Below the pieces are notes generated by a model. That model made no database searches. It was given only the letters and a program-made list of their open reading frames with translations, and was not told where the DNA came from. Positions 6,818 to 15,573 of a stretch of DNA of 64,000 bases are shown here, in pieces (position 1 is the stretch's first letter; every line of letters begins with the position of its first letter). The DNA comes from a virus, in the IMG/VR virus record IMGVR_UViG_3300032282_001105, positions 1 through 64,000 of that record. One strand, written 5' to 3'. The translations under genes and the position numbers were made by a program.

Positions 6818-8886
6818 TCGATATCAACCGCATTGCTATAACTTGTAAAGCCGTTTTCTTTAACAACTTTCAATACATTAGGCACACGCCCTGCTAGTTC
6901 TTCTCTGTGTGATACAAGCCAAATACTTTTCTGTCGTCTACGTGACATATCTTTGAGAATTGCTAAACTGTTCTCAACACCCATTGTGTCAAGACCACTG
7001 TCAATCAACTCGTCAATAAACAATGTGTTGATCGGTGAATACAATGATTCCCACACATCACGGAAAGCAAAACTCAAACCAAGAATCAATCGGTTGCGTT
7101 CACCACGACTTAAATTATCAAAGTCAAGTTCACGACCCAATTCTGTAATCTCAACCTGCAAGTCATTCTTAAAGATAACCTGATGCGGTAGACCAATCTT
7201 ATCTAAGTAATGAGTCAATCGTGCGTTTAGATAACTCAAGTTCTGGTCAATAATCTTCTTACGAACAAAACTATCTTTGCTAGTTAACAAATCTAACAAG
7301 AATTTTTGATGTTCCATTGTACGTGTCAATCTATTGATAGCTTCAAAGTCAATAGCTTGTAGTGCTTGCGTTTCCATCTCAACTACTTGTTCGCTATATG
7401 GATCCGTCTCTTGTGACTTGTTGTCAATCTGATTTAGAATGTTTGCAATCTCACTTGAATGTTTGACTGCTTCTGCTTCTGTATCATAATGAGTAACCGG
7501 TTGAGGACCTAACTCAATAGATGTTAACTCGCTGAGTTGTTCTCTAAATGGATTAGATTCTTGTTTCTTATCTTCCCATATTTTCTTCAAGTTAGACACA
7601 TCACCACTATGACGAATAGCTTCTGCTTCGGTATTATATGTTGGAGTAGGCTTAGGCCCTAATTCAGTAACCAATGACTGATTGATTGACAATTGACTTT
7701 CAAGTTCAGCCAACTCAGCACGGGCATTCTCAAGTACTGTAGTCTTTTCTAATGTAACTTCTAAATGTTTATCATCGTGGAAGTCTTGACCACAAGCATA
7801 ACATTTATGATCCTCAAGTTCTTTAACTTCCCGAACCAATTTGTCAATTAATTTTTTTTCTTTTGCAATACTTTTGGTTAGGGTATCAATTATTGTTGCT
7901 ATAGATTTTTGTTCAGCGGCATCGTGTAGCCAATCTTTTAAGTCACTCCACGCTTTAAGTTCAGCTTCAATGTCATATGCATTTTTAAGTGAGTAGGCTT
8001 TATGTGCTACTGAAACGTCACTGTCATGTTTTTGTTGCCAAGCGGTAGAACGAGCAACTAACGCATTGTATGCATCTTGCTGTTCTTTCTGTTTAGTCCA
8101 AACGTTTAAATCTTTATGTGCTTGTAACTCTACTTCAATGTTAATTTTACTTAGTTCATCATACTGTAGTGCAAGACTGGTTAAGTCTTCATCGTGCTTC
8201 TTCAACCATAATGTCTGTCTGCGTTTCAATGCATCAATCTGTTCCTTGACACGTTTGTTAGCTTCTTCAATAGCTTTAACTCTAAAATCTTCTTGTTGAA
8301 TATCATCTTTACTTTTACGAATCATCTCTTTGATGATTTCGGCTTTCTCAGATAACAATGTAATACCCATTAATTGCTCAATGATATCTTTCTGGTCATT
8401 GCTTTTTAATGCCAAGAATGGTTCACTGTAAGTATTCAATACGACAATGTGACGGAACATATCGGCTGACATATTGATAACTTTTTCAATTGCTGCCTGT
8501 GTTTCTTTGTTCTCACCTTGTTGATCCTCAGAAGCTTTATCCTGAATATCATTTACATAGAATTTAAGAATGTTTGGCTTACGACCACGCTCAATCTTAT
8601 AGTTTGTACCATTGACATTGAACGTCAATGTAACCATCATACTTTTACCATTTGTACGATTAACTAAGTTATCTTTACGAATGTTATTAATGGGTGTACC
8701 AAACAATGCATAACTAAGACCCTGAATCAGGGTTGTCTTACCTGTACCATTACGAGCACCGTCACCTCCTAAGTCTAAGTTCTCACCTAGAATTAATGTT
8801 AAGTCTTTCTTGTCAAAGTCTACTGCTTGTGTGACTGCACCGATACTTAAAAAATTGCGTAATGTAATGTCTTGTAATGTAATCAT
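6814..8886 (-). CDS. gp46: gp46 recombination endonuclease subunit (Rad50/SbcC-like ATPase)
   Basis: 690 residues. Walker A GARNGTGKTT (~43-52), long coiled coil with a zinc-hook CYAC at residues 362-365, ABC signature LSRGERNR, Walker B TLFIDELID and the switch histidine in LVSHREE: a complete SMC-type ATPase. With gp47 it forms the complex that resects DNA ends for recombination-dependent replication in T4-like phages, acting in the cytoplasm on phage DNA. It overlaps gp47 by four bases (ATGA), fitting equal production of the two partners. Size is slightly above T4 gp46. Assignment is secure from motifs and pairing. Confidence 0.95.
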   Translation of the reverse strand: MITLQDITLRNFLSIGAVTQAVDFDKKDLTLILGENLDLGGDGARNGTGKTTLIQGLSYALFGTPINNIRKDNLVNRTNGKSMMVTLTFNVNGTNYKIERGRKPNILKFYVNDIQDKASEDQQGENKETQAAIEKVINMSADMFRHIVVLNTYSEPFLALKSNDQKDIIEQLMGITLLSEKAEIIKEMIRKSKDDIQQEDFRVKAIEEANKRVKEQIDALKRRQTLWLKKHDEDLTSLALQYDELSKINIEVELQAHKDLNVWTKQKEQQDAYNALVARSTAWQQKHDSDVSVAHKAYSLKNAYDIEAELKAWSDLKDWLHDAAEQKSIATIIDTLTKSIAKEKKLIDKLVREVKELEDHKCYACGQDFHDDKHLEVTLEKTTVLENARAELAELESQLSINQSLVTELGPKPTPTYNTEAEAIRHSGDVSNLKKIWEDKKQESNPFREQLSELTSIELGPQPVTHYDTEAEAVKHSSEIANILNQIDNKSQETDPYSEQVVEMETQALQAIDFEAINRLTRTMEHQKFLLDLLTSKDSFVRKKIIDQNLSYLNARLTHYLDKIGLPHQVIFKNDLQVEITELGRELDFDNLSRGERNRLILGLSFAFRDVWESLYSPINTLFIDELIDSGLDTMGVENSLAILKDMSRRRQKSIWLVSHREELAGRVPNVLKVVKENGFTSYSNAVDIE

Positions 8887-9899
8887 AAGTTGTTATAAAT
8901 GTCCAAAAGAATCTTCTTATCAAAATTATTTGATTCAATTGAGTTAATCTGGTCAATAATAATTTGGTCAACACTTTCGAACTTTAATCCGTCTGCTGTT
9001 TGACCGTTCTCATTCATATCTGCCTTCATAGGTATCAATGCCATTTCTCTTAGTTTATGTTCTGGTATCCAAGTCTCACGCAAATAGTTAGCCTCTTCAT
9101 ATGAGATTTCAACATCAAGATGTACTCTAACATGGCTGTCAATCAATAGCAAGCCCTCAGGGTTTTCTAATATATCACTTAATTTGTGTACACGGAATAC
9201 AGGCTGTCTTGGCCAAGTATGAAATACAGGCTCACCGCCCCATTCTAATATCATCATACCACGTGCGTCATCACCTGCGTCAGCATAGTTATGTGGGAAA
9301 GCATTACCAATATACCAAATGTTCTTACGTGCTTGTCGTTTATGAAAATGACCACTGAATACTTTCTCAAAGCCAGTCATATGGTCTTCGTTAATCTCAC
9401 CGTGATCGGGCATCTCAACCATAGCGTTCATATAGAATCTTGGAAGTTCAAAATGACCAAACATATATTTGCCACTCATCTTTTGTAGTTTCTTGTAATC
9501 ATCTTGTACAAGCCATGGTGCAATAACTACATCTCCTTGTTGGAAGAAGTCGTTGATGATTTGTACGTTTGGTAGATGTTTAGCCCACTCAACGCTATGA
9601 ATGTCCCTGCGGTCACGATAATAAAGATCGTGGTTGCCTGGGATAAAATATACAGTATCAAAGCTAGCATTTAATTTCTCCAGAGCCTGTAGCCCAAATT
9701 GTAATGTATGAATGTTAATACTTGCACGATGATGATTATAATCGCCCAAAAAGAAACAGGTTTCACAATTCTCTTTCTTTGCTTTGGCTATAAACCAATC
9801 AACGAAATCAGAACAGTCTTGGTTATGTTGTAAGCTGTTTGACTTTAATCCAAAATGAATATCAGTGAACACAGCGGCTTTTTTGAAAAGGTTACTCAT
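8883..9899 (-). CDS. gp47: gp47 recombination endonuclease subunit (Mre11/SbcD-like)
   Basis: 338 residues from the ATG at 9899; a longer open frame reaches back to 10013, but it would run into gp55 and the conserved sequence begins at MSNLFKKAAVFTDIHFG. Metallophosphoesterase motifs occur in order: TDIHFG, FFLGDYNHHR, IPGNHDLYY, MFGHFE, and FSGHFHKRQ. These bind the two metal ions of the nuclease. It partners gp46 in DNA end processing. It lies between gp55 and gp46 in one minus-strand unit. Confidence 0.95.
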   Translation of the reverse strand: MSNLFKKAAVFTDIHFGLKSNSLQHNQDCSDFVDWFIAKAKKENCETCFFLGDYNHHRASINIHTLQFGLQALEKLNASFDTVYFIPGNHDLYYRDRRDIHSVEWAKHLPNVQIINDFFQQGDVVIAPWLVQDDYKKLQKMSGKYMFGHFELPRFYMNAMVEMPDHGEINEDHMTGFEKVFSGHFHKRQARKNIWYIGNAFPHNYADAGDDARGMMILEWGGEPVFHTWPRQPVFRVHKLSDILENPEGLLLIDSHVRVHLDVEISYEEANYLRETWIPEHKLREMALIPMKADMNENGQTADGLKFESVDQIIIDQINSIESNNFDKKILLDIYNNL

Positions 9900-9948
9900 T
9901 TGTTTATTATATAAGAAAGCCGTCACATTAGCAACGGCTTTGGTTAAA

Positions 9949-10854
9949 TTATTCTTCGTACACAGTAGAACTAGTTCCAATGCCCTGTCGTGACCAACTA
10001 GGATTGAGACCATTGATTTCTAAAATATCATCACGTATGTTTTGATTTCGCTTCTCAGTATTCAATACACGGCAAAAGCTATTAGTTATAGCGGCTGTAT
10101 AATAAGCGAATGGGTTAGCTGATTTTGCTTCATTGAAACGTAGACCAACATAGGTTAGTTGTAAGATAGCACTGTTACGCATTTCGTCATTATATGTATA
10201 CCCACGCCAATTATATTTCATTGCGTATTTTTCGCACATCATAATATACATACGGGCAAGTTTGTTTGTGATTTTACCATGATCTTTATTAAAGATACCT
10301 GTTTCCAAATCACCTTCCCAATGACTTTTACCCACACATTTGAATGTATTATTTGAATCTATTTTGTAATGTTGGAATGGGGGAAAGTTAACTTTAACGT
10401 GAACCATATCGTCTACTTCTGCTTTTGTGGTATTATCTTCTAAGTCAGCAAATATTTCGTCTGGATCTGGTTCTTCAAAATCAAAGATATCCTTTGCTGT
10501 TTTCTTTTTAACTGTTTTACGTGGTTGTTTCGGGGCAACCGGAACGTGATCCCAAGTCATTACACGAAATACTAAATCTGTAATTTCTATGGAATCTGGG
10601 CTAACTGCATCTTTACTACCTTGTTCTAAACTAAGACGTAGTGCTCGGGTTTCTTTTGCTTGCTGAATTGTTTCTTGTTTGAAAGCATATTCTAAACTGT
10701 CTTCCATACTAGATTGAGGCATATCTACGATGAAGTCATATCTGTGATAACTTGGGTCTGTGAAGTAGCAATATGCGTTTTTGCTTTCGTGAATCTCTTT
10801 TAGAATGTCTTTATTGTTTAGATAGTTGACAGGTTTGCGTGAGGGTAGGGACAT
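9949..10854 (-). CDS. gp55: gp55-like late transcription sigma factor
   Basis: 301 residues. The segment ~195-265, with NWRGYTYNDEMRNSAI and NPFAYYTAAITNSFCRVLN, matches the region-2-like core of T4 gp55, which replaces the host sigma factor and recognises the single late element TATAAATA. The ~190-residue N-terminal part, with an acidic/basic middle, makes it longer than T4 gp55 (185 residues). GGAG lies seven bases before the ATG, and a perfect TATAAT promoter lies just upstream. It heads the gp55-gp47-gp46 unit. The many TAAATA-type elements before tail genes in this window are its likely targets. gp33 and the gp45 clamp, which act with it in T4, are not in the window. Confidence 0.85.
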   Translation of the reverse strand: MSLPSRKPVNYLNNKDILKEIHESKNAYCYFTDPSYHRYDFIVDMPQSSMEDSLEYAFKQETIQQAKETRALRLSLEQGSKDAVSPDSIEITDLVFRVMTWDHVPVAPKQPRKTVKKKTAKDIFDFEEPDPDEIFADLEDNTTKAEVDDMVHVKVNFPPFQHYKIDSNNTFKCVGKSHWEGDLETGIFNKDHGKITNKLARMYIMMCEKYAMKYNWRGYTYNDEMRNSAILQLTYVGLRFNEAKSANPFAYYTAAITNSFCRVLNTEKRNQNIRDDILEINGLNPSWSRQGIGTSSTVYEE

Positions 10855-10879
10855 AGTTCTCCGTTATTATGTTGATGTA

Positions 10880-10908
10880 ATTATAGCATTATTGTTGCAG
10901 AATAGCAA
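10880..10908 (-). promoter_or_regulatory. Host sigma70-type promoter for the gp55 unit, with overlapping dyad
   Basis: On the minus strand TTGCTA (10908-10903) and TATAAT (10885-10880) are separated by exactly 17 bases, a near-ideal housekeeping promoter. Transcription would start ~20 bases upstream of the gp55 ATG at 10854. GTTGC/GCAAC (10894-10909) forms a small dyad over the -35 and spacer that could be an operator or chance. Confidence 0.7.
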
Positions 10909-10942
10909 CGATTTTGTGATGAAAAGGGTAAAAATACTAGTT

Positions 10943-10950
10943 TATTTAGT
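10943..10950 (-). promoter_or_regulatory. Possible minus-strand late promoter ACTAAATA
   Basis: The minus strand reads ACTAAATA at 10950-10943, back to back with the plus-strand GATAAATA at 10952-10959 (TATTTA and TAAATA separated by five bases). It would make a longer leader to gp55, possibly sustaining it late. Arrangement resembles 2872-2895. Confidence 0.35.
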
Positions 10951-10951
10951 A

Positions 10952-10959
10952 GATAAATA
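10952..10959 (+). promoter_or_regulatory. Late promoter GATAAATA for the tail module
   Basis: GATAAATA differs from the T4 late consensus by one base and lies 23 bases before the first structural gene start at 10982, with AAGGA between as ribosome-binding site. No -35 is needed for gp55 promoters. Confidence 0.6.
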
Positions 10960-10981
10960 TAAGTAAGGATAACAACATATT

Positions 10982-12610
10982 ATGTCACAATATACGAGTA
11001 CGCAATCCACAGCAGGTGGGTTAGTTATTAATGCAGTATTAAATTCTGTAAATAATACAATAACTTACACAGCATCCGCCCCTAACGGTGCGACTGCAAC
11101 CTATACTGCACCTGCGGCAGAGGCTGGAAATTCTGTTACAATTGTTAATGCTCTACGAACACCTTTACGAAATCAAAATGTACCGGGTACCGTTTACAAT
11201 GGAATAGGCACTGCATTAGAGAGTGTACAAGTATCAACTACCCAGCAAGCAACTCAGGCACAAGTTACTGCTGTTGCTACAGGAAATCCTCCACCCGCAG
11301 AATCAGCGCCCATTCCAGTAGCAACAGCAAATAATCCAAACACAACACCTACTCCGTCTATTCCACCAGTAGAAAACGCAACAGCACCATCTACTGGACA
11401 AAATGCCGACGCAGCCTTCCAAGAAGCTAACGCATCACCACAACAACTTATCGACCCTAATAATGATCCTAATACTAATATTGGTGTAGAGGTACAAAAT
11501 ACAGGATTTGAACCATTACAAGAACCTCCTATTACTAATGATGGAGATGAGTTTAGTGGGATAGATGAACAAGTACAAAGGCAAAAAGATTTAGAAGATG
11601 GGTCACTAGAATTTGCTGGTATAGATGACCAAATAGCCGCAAATGAAAACGCATTGCAAGAACCACCACAGTTGACGGATGAAGAAATAGCACAACAGAT
11701 ACAACAAGCAGGGCAGGGATCTGATACAGAAGAAAGTGTATTTGATCCTACCGGTAATGGTGGTGCACCTCAAGGTATATCAACTGCATTAAACAACACC
11801 CGTAGTACGGCAACAAAACAAGATAGTGCTAACTTTCAACAAAAGCCAGATTGGCGTGCAAGATTAAGTCTAGCACCAAACGCAAACTATTTGTACAAAG
11901 TACCAAAAGGACAAGCAGGTATATTAGCACCATTGCAAGCAACAGATGGAGTTATATTCCCGTATACACCTGGCATATCAGTAACATACAGTGCGGGTTA
12001 TGACCCAAGTGAATTAATACACAGTAACTACAAAGTTTATCAATATAAAGGTAGTAGTGTAGATACAGTTTCAATAACCGGTGATTTTACTGCCCAAGAT
12101 ACTAATGAAGCTAATTATATGTTAGCAGTAATACATTTCTTCCGTAGTGTCACAAAGATGTTTTATGGACAGGATCAGAACCCCAATAATGGTGTACCCC
12201 CACCGTTATGTTATTTAAGTGGGTTTGGAGCATATACTTTTGATGCTCATCCGTTAGTTGTAACTAACTTTACATATACTACACCGACTGATGTAGATTA
12301 TATACGTGCAGGTAGTCAGACTAATCAACCGGGTGTAAATGTAGCACAACAAAATAGTATAGTAAATAGCTTTGTACCAAGTGTACTACGAACTGCTATG
12401 AATGGCTTGGCTCCTAAATTACCAAACTTCTCAACACAGAACTCACTTATTAACTCTGATGCAACCTATGTACCTACAAAATTACAATTACAAATCACTT
12501 GTATACCTATCGTTACTAGAAACGATATCAGTAACAAGTTCAGTCTCAAAGAATATGCGACTGGTGCATTATTACGAGGAAGTAAACGATCAGGTGGAGG
12601 TATTTGGTAA
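10982..12610 (+). CDS. Tail tube cap / tube initiator candidate (gp48/gp54-like)
   Basis: 542 residues. Residues 1-285 are low-complexity, rich in Ala, Asn, Thr, Gln and Pro, without a recognisable fold. The C-terminal ~260 residues form a conserved globular part with AVIHFFRSVTKMFYGQD, FDAHPLVVTNFTY and, near the end, a PTKLQLQITCIPIVTRNDIS strand pattern. The order and spacing of these resemble the C-terminal part of T4 gp48, which caps the baseplate hub and starts the tail tube. Position just before gp53, hub and spike genes fits. The following gene starts within its stop codon (TAATG). It could alternatively be a tail tube protein variant; the identification is an inference from pattern and place. 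Confidence 0.5.
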   Translation: MSQYTSTQSTAGGLVINAVLNSVNNTITYTASAPNGATATYTAPAAEAGNSVTIVNALRTPLRNQNVPGTVYNGIGTALESVQVSTTQQATQAQVTAVATGNPPPAESAPIPVATANNPNTTPTPSIPPVENATAPSTGQNADAAFQEANASPQQLIDPNNDPNTNIGVEVQNTGFEPLQEPPITNDGDEFSGIDEQVQRQKDLEDGSLEFAGIDDQIAANENALQEPPQLTDEEIAQQIQQAGQGSDTEESVFDPTGNGGAPQGISTALNNTRSTATKQDSANFQQKPDWRARLSLAPNANYLYKVPKGQAGILAPLQATDGVIFPYTPGISVTYSAGYDPSELIHSNYKVYQYKGSSVDTVSITGDFTAQDTNEANYMLAVIHFFRSVTKMFYGQDQNPNNGVPPPLCYLSGFGAYTFDAHPLVVTNFTYTTPTDVDYIRAGSQTNQPGVNVAQQNSIVNSFVPSVLRTAMNGLAPKLPNFSTQNSLINSDATYVPTKLQLQITCIPIVTRNDISNKFSLKEYATGALLRGSKRSGGGIW

Positions 12611-12921
12611 TGTCTAATAATGCTTTATATCCAGCATCAAGTCCATATTTTGCTACCGGTGTAGTAAATGGTAGATTTTTAGATGTATTAGTAGATAGAC
12701 CTATTCCTAAGTTAGGTAGTGATAGATATTGGGAAATCACAAACACATATAACTTACGTCCTGATATGCTAGCATATGACTTGTATAGTAATGCTAAGTT
12801 ATGGTGGGTATTTGCAAGTAGGAATCCAAACACATTGAAAGATCCCTTCTTTGATTTTACTGCAGGTACAAGTATCTATTTACCTGAAGCTTCTACATTA
12901 AAACAAATATTAGGTTTATAA
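12610..12921 (+). CDS. gp53: gp53-like baseplate wedge protein
   Basis: 103 residues from the ATG at 12610, which shares its A with the TAA of the preceding gene. DRYWEITNTYNLRPDMLAYDLYSNAKLWWVFASRNP is split into the usual pattern of the gp53/LysM-like family: a 'Y..RPD..AYDLY' helix followed by a WW-F and RNP motif. T4 gp53 joins wedges to the hub during baseplate assembly. It is shorter than T4 gp53 (196 residues) and seems to keep only the core. It sits between the tube cap candidate and the hub candidate; the next ATG follows its stop immediately. Confidence 0.6.
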   Translation: MSNNALYPASSPYFATGVVNGRFLDVLVDRPIPKLGSDRYWEITNTYNLRPDMLAYDLYSNAKLWWVFASRNPNTLKDPFFDFTAGTSIYLPEASTLKQILGL

Positions 12922-15573
12922 ATGGCAATTGAAACAGATGAGCTAGGTAATATAATATCTTCTACGCCTGATAAAAATGATTTAGGCGGGACGGATGGTG
13001 ACGGTGAATATAGTTATGATAAAGCTTATGCTGCCAACCTAACTACTAAAGAAAACAATGCTACTGCTACTGGTAGCAATGAGATGGAAACTCTCAATGA
13101 AAGTTATGCTGGTCAAACTCAAACAGGTAAAGCACAGAAGCCTGCAGGCAATAGTGTAGTTGATAAAGGTGTTGGGAAATCAGCAAAGCCCGGATCACGC
13201 TTACAAAACCCATTAGGTAACTTTAGTAGTTATACATATCAATTAAGTTTGTATATGATTACACCTGATGCATATCAAGCATTTAATTTATCAGGCAGAA
13301 AAAACATTAACTCATTATCTGCTACAGACGCTAGCGGGCAAGCAACTAATGGTGGTGCATTTTTAGTTGCACAATCAGGTGGTATCAATAATAAAACAAG
13401 TCGCAGAGCACCCGGATTTGAGTTAGATTATTACATAGATGATTTAAAAATAAAATCAGCTATTAATGGTAAAAATACACAATCAACATCTAATGTTACT
13501 TCTTTATCTTTTAGTATATATGAGCCATACGGCTTTTCATTTATTACTAAACTAAAACGAGCAAAAGAAGCTTTACAAAAAAATAGTAAAATAAAAAATT
13601 ATGATAAAGCAATGAATGCAAGTAAACAGTTTTTTGTTTTAGGTATTAGATTTCAAGGTTATGATAAGAATGGTAATATAGCAAATGCCAGCGAAGTATT
13701 TTCAGATGATACACTAAACACCAGTCCAGATGCTAGTGGTGTATATGAAAGATTTTATGATATTTTATTTACTGGAATGAAATTCAAAATCAACGGTGGT
13801 GCTACTACTTATAATATAACAGCTAATGTTATTGCAACTAATGTTGCTTTAGGTACGGCACGAGGAATGATAGATAATAATATTCCAGTTGTTGCTGGAA
13901 ATGTCAAAGAAGCATTAGACGGTGATGGTGATGGTATAACTAGTATATTGAAAACAGTAAATGAAACACAAAAAGCACTATTCGATCAAAAAGCAATAGA
14001 GATACCTAATGTTTATAAAGTTAGATTTTTAGGAGATACAGACCTTATTCAGAATGCAAGTCTTGTAAGTAAAGCTGACCCAGACAAAGCTAAACTGCCT
14101 ATGAGTCGGGCAGATAACTTGGGTGAAGTAAATGAAAAAACTAGTGTTAATGCGGTTCCTGATAATACAAAAAGATTGATAACTATAAAAAAAGATACGC
14201 CTATAACTCAAGCTATCAATAGTATTATAAAACAGAGCACATATATGGAAGATGCTCTCAAAGTAATAGTAGTGGCAAGCACCGAGCCAGATGGTGATAC
14301 TAATAGTCCTGAAGTAGTTACTAAAAAAGATGTTCCACCTGTTAAGTGGTATAACTTAAGTACAGAAGTTAAATGTTTAGGATTTGATACTAAAGTAGGT
14401 GACTTTGCATACGAGATAACATATGTTATTCAACCATATGAAACTCCTGCAGCCGCATCACCTTATACAAAATCTAGTAAGTACTATGGTCCGCATAAAC
14501 GATATGAGTATTGGTTTACTGGTAAGAATAGTGAAATACTATCTTACGAACAAACAATGGATAATACTTATTTCAATGTAACGTTGAATAAAGCAGGTGA
14601 TCCTGCAAGTCAAGGCGGAGGAACTGATTCTCCTGTATATGCGGGCAAGAAACAAAACCAAGAAAGTACAGGTAGATTGGATACTGGTATGGAAGCGCAA
14701 AATGCGTATATGACTAGTTTGTTTGATCCCGGAGCGTATGCCAAAGCTAAAATTAGTATATTAGGAGATCCTGATTATCTTACACAAGAAACACCAAGTA
14801 GTATTAATGATGTTTACAGACAGTTTTACAAAAGTGACGGGTTCACTATCAATCCAAATGGTGGACACGTGTTTATTGAAATAGATTTTAAAGAGGCAGT
14901 AGACTATAAAAATAGTGACGGTTTAATGGATATCAACTCATCAATATACTTTTGGAACTATCCACCAGCAGTAGCTAATAAAATCAAAGGTGTAAGTTAT
15001 ATGGTATTAGAAATAGAACACACCTTTAAGGGCGGCAAATTTGAACAAACATTGAACTGTACCATCAATACATTCCCAGGAGTATTGGGTACACCAGCAG
15101 AAGCACTTGGTGGCAGAGCAAATGCAACAAATGCAACAGGTGCAAGAACCGGAGTTGCATTAACGGCAGAAACAGCAAATACTGCACGTTCAGCCTTTGC
15201 AGCCAATGATCCTAGAAGAATTGACCTATCAAGTTCAGATGTACGCACTAGCACTAGCGAGGGCGGTGATGGCCCAACACCAAGTAGTGGTAGTAGTACA
15301 TCTTCATCCTCTGGTTTTATGCAAGATGATGCAACTGGTGTAGATGCGGCAATAGCGTTACAACAGTTACCGGATAATATGGAACTTTTCTATAGCAGTA
15401 CACCAATACCAACAACAACAGAAAATACAGCACAAGGTGTTGCAAATGATGATAGTGTACAAACTGCAGGACAAACACAAAATGGTGTTGCTAACTCACA
15501 AAGCCCGGACGCAGGCAGAGAAACAGAAAACACTACATTACTTACTGGTTCAAGACCAGGTGAAGGTGCATAA
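12922..15573 (+). CDS. Baseplate hub structural protein candidate (gp27-like)
   Basis: 883 residues. The N-terminal ~95 residues and C-terminal ~170 are low-complexity (Thr, Ser, Gly, Ala, Asn) and probably flexible. The middle has strand-rich segments such as YTYQLSLYMITPDAYQAF (~100-118), ELDYYIDDLKIKSAING, SFSIYEPYGFSFITKLKRA and YYGPHKRYEYWFTGKNSEI (~520). These look like the tube-like domains of hub proteins (T4 gp27, gpD type). Position directly before the gp5-type spike, with a TAATG overlap, strongly suggests it is the hub on which the spike sits. The direct family match is not certain. Confidence 0.5.
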   Translation: MAIETDELGNIISSTPDKNDLGGTDGDGEYSYDKAYAANLTTKENNATATGSNEMETLNESYAGQTQTGKAQKPAGNSVVDKGVGKSAKPGSRLQNPLGNFSSYTYQLSLYMITPDAYQAFNLSGRKNINSLSATDASGQATNGGAFLVAQSGGINNKTSRRAPGFELDYYIDDLKIKSAINGKNTQSTSNVTSLSFSIYEPYGFSFITKLKRAKEALQKNSKIKNYDKAMNASKQFFVLGIRFQGYDKNGNIANASEVFSDDTLNTSPDASGVYERFYDILFTGMKFKINGGATTYNITANVIATNVALGTARGMIDNNIPVVAGNVKEALDGDGDGITSILKTVNETQKALFDQKAIEIPNVYKVRFLGDTDLIQNASLVSKADPDKAKLPMSRADNLGEVNEKTSVNAVPDNTKRLITIKKDTPITQAINSIIKQSTYMEDALKVIVVASTEPDGDTNSPEVVTKKDVPPVKWYNLSTEVKCLGFDTKVGDFAYEITYVIQPYETPAAASPYTKSSKYYGPHKRYEYWFTGKNSEILSYEQTMDNTYFNVTLNKAGDPASQGGGTDSPVYAGKKQNQESTGRLDTGMEAQNAYMTSLFDPGAYAKAKISILGDPDYLTQETPSSINDVYRQFYKSDGFTINPNGGHVFIEIDFKEAVDYKNSDGLMDINSSIYFWNYPPAVANKIKGVSYMVLEIEHTFKGGKFEQTLNCTINTFPGVLGTPAEALGGRANATNATGARTGVALTAETANTARSAFAANDPRRIDLSSSDVRTSTSEGGDGPTPSSGSSTSSSSGFMQDDATGVDAAIALQQLPDNMELFYSSTPIPTTTENTAQGVANDDSVQTAGQTQNGVANSQSPDAGRETENTTLLTGSRPGEGA

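Noticed and set aside
9900-10013. Extended N-terminus for gp47
   Set aside because: It would overlap gp55, has no family similarity, and the metallophosphoesterase domain begins at the ATG at 9899.
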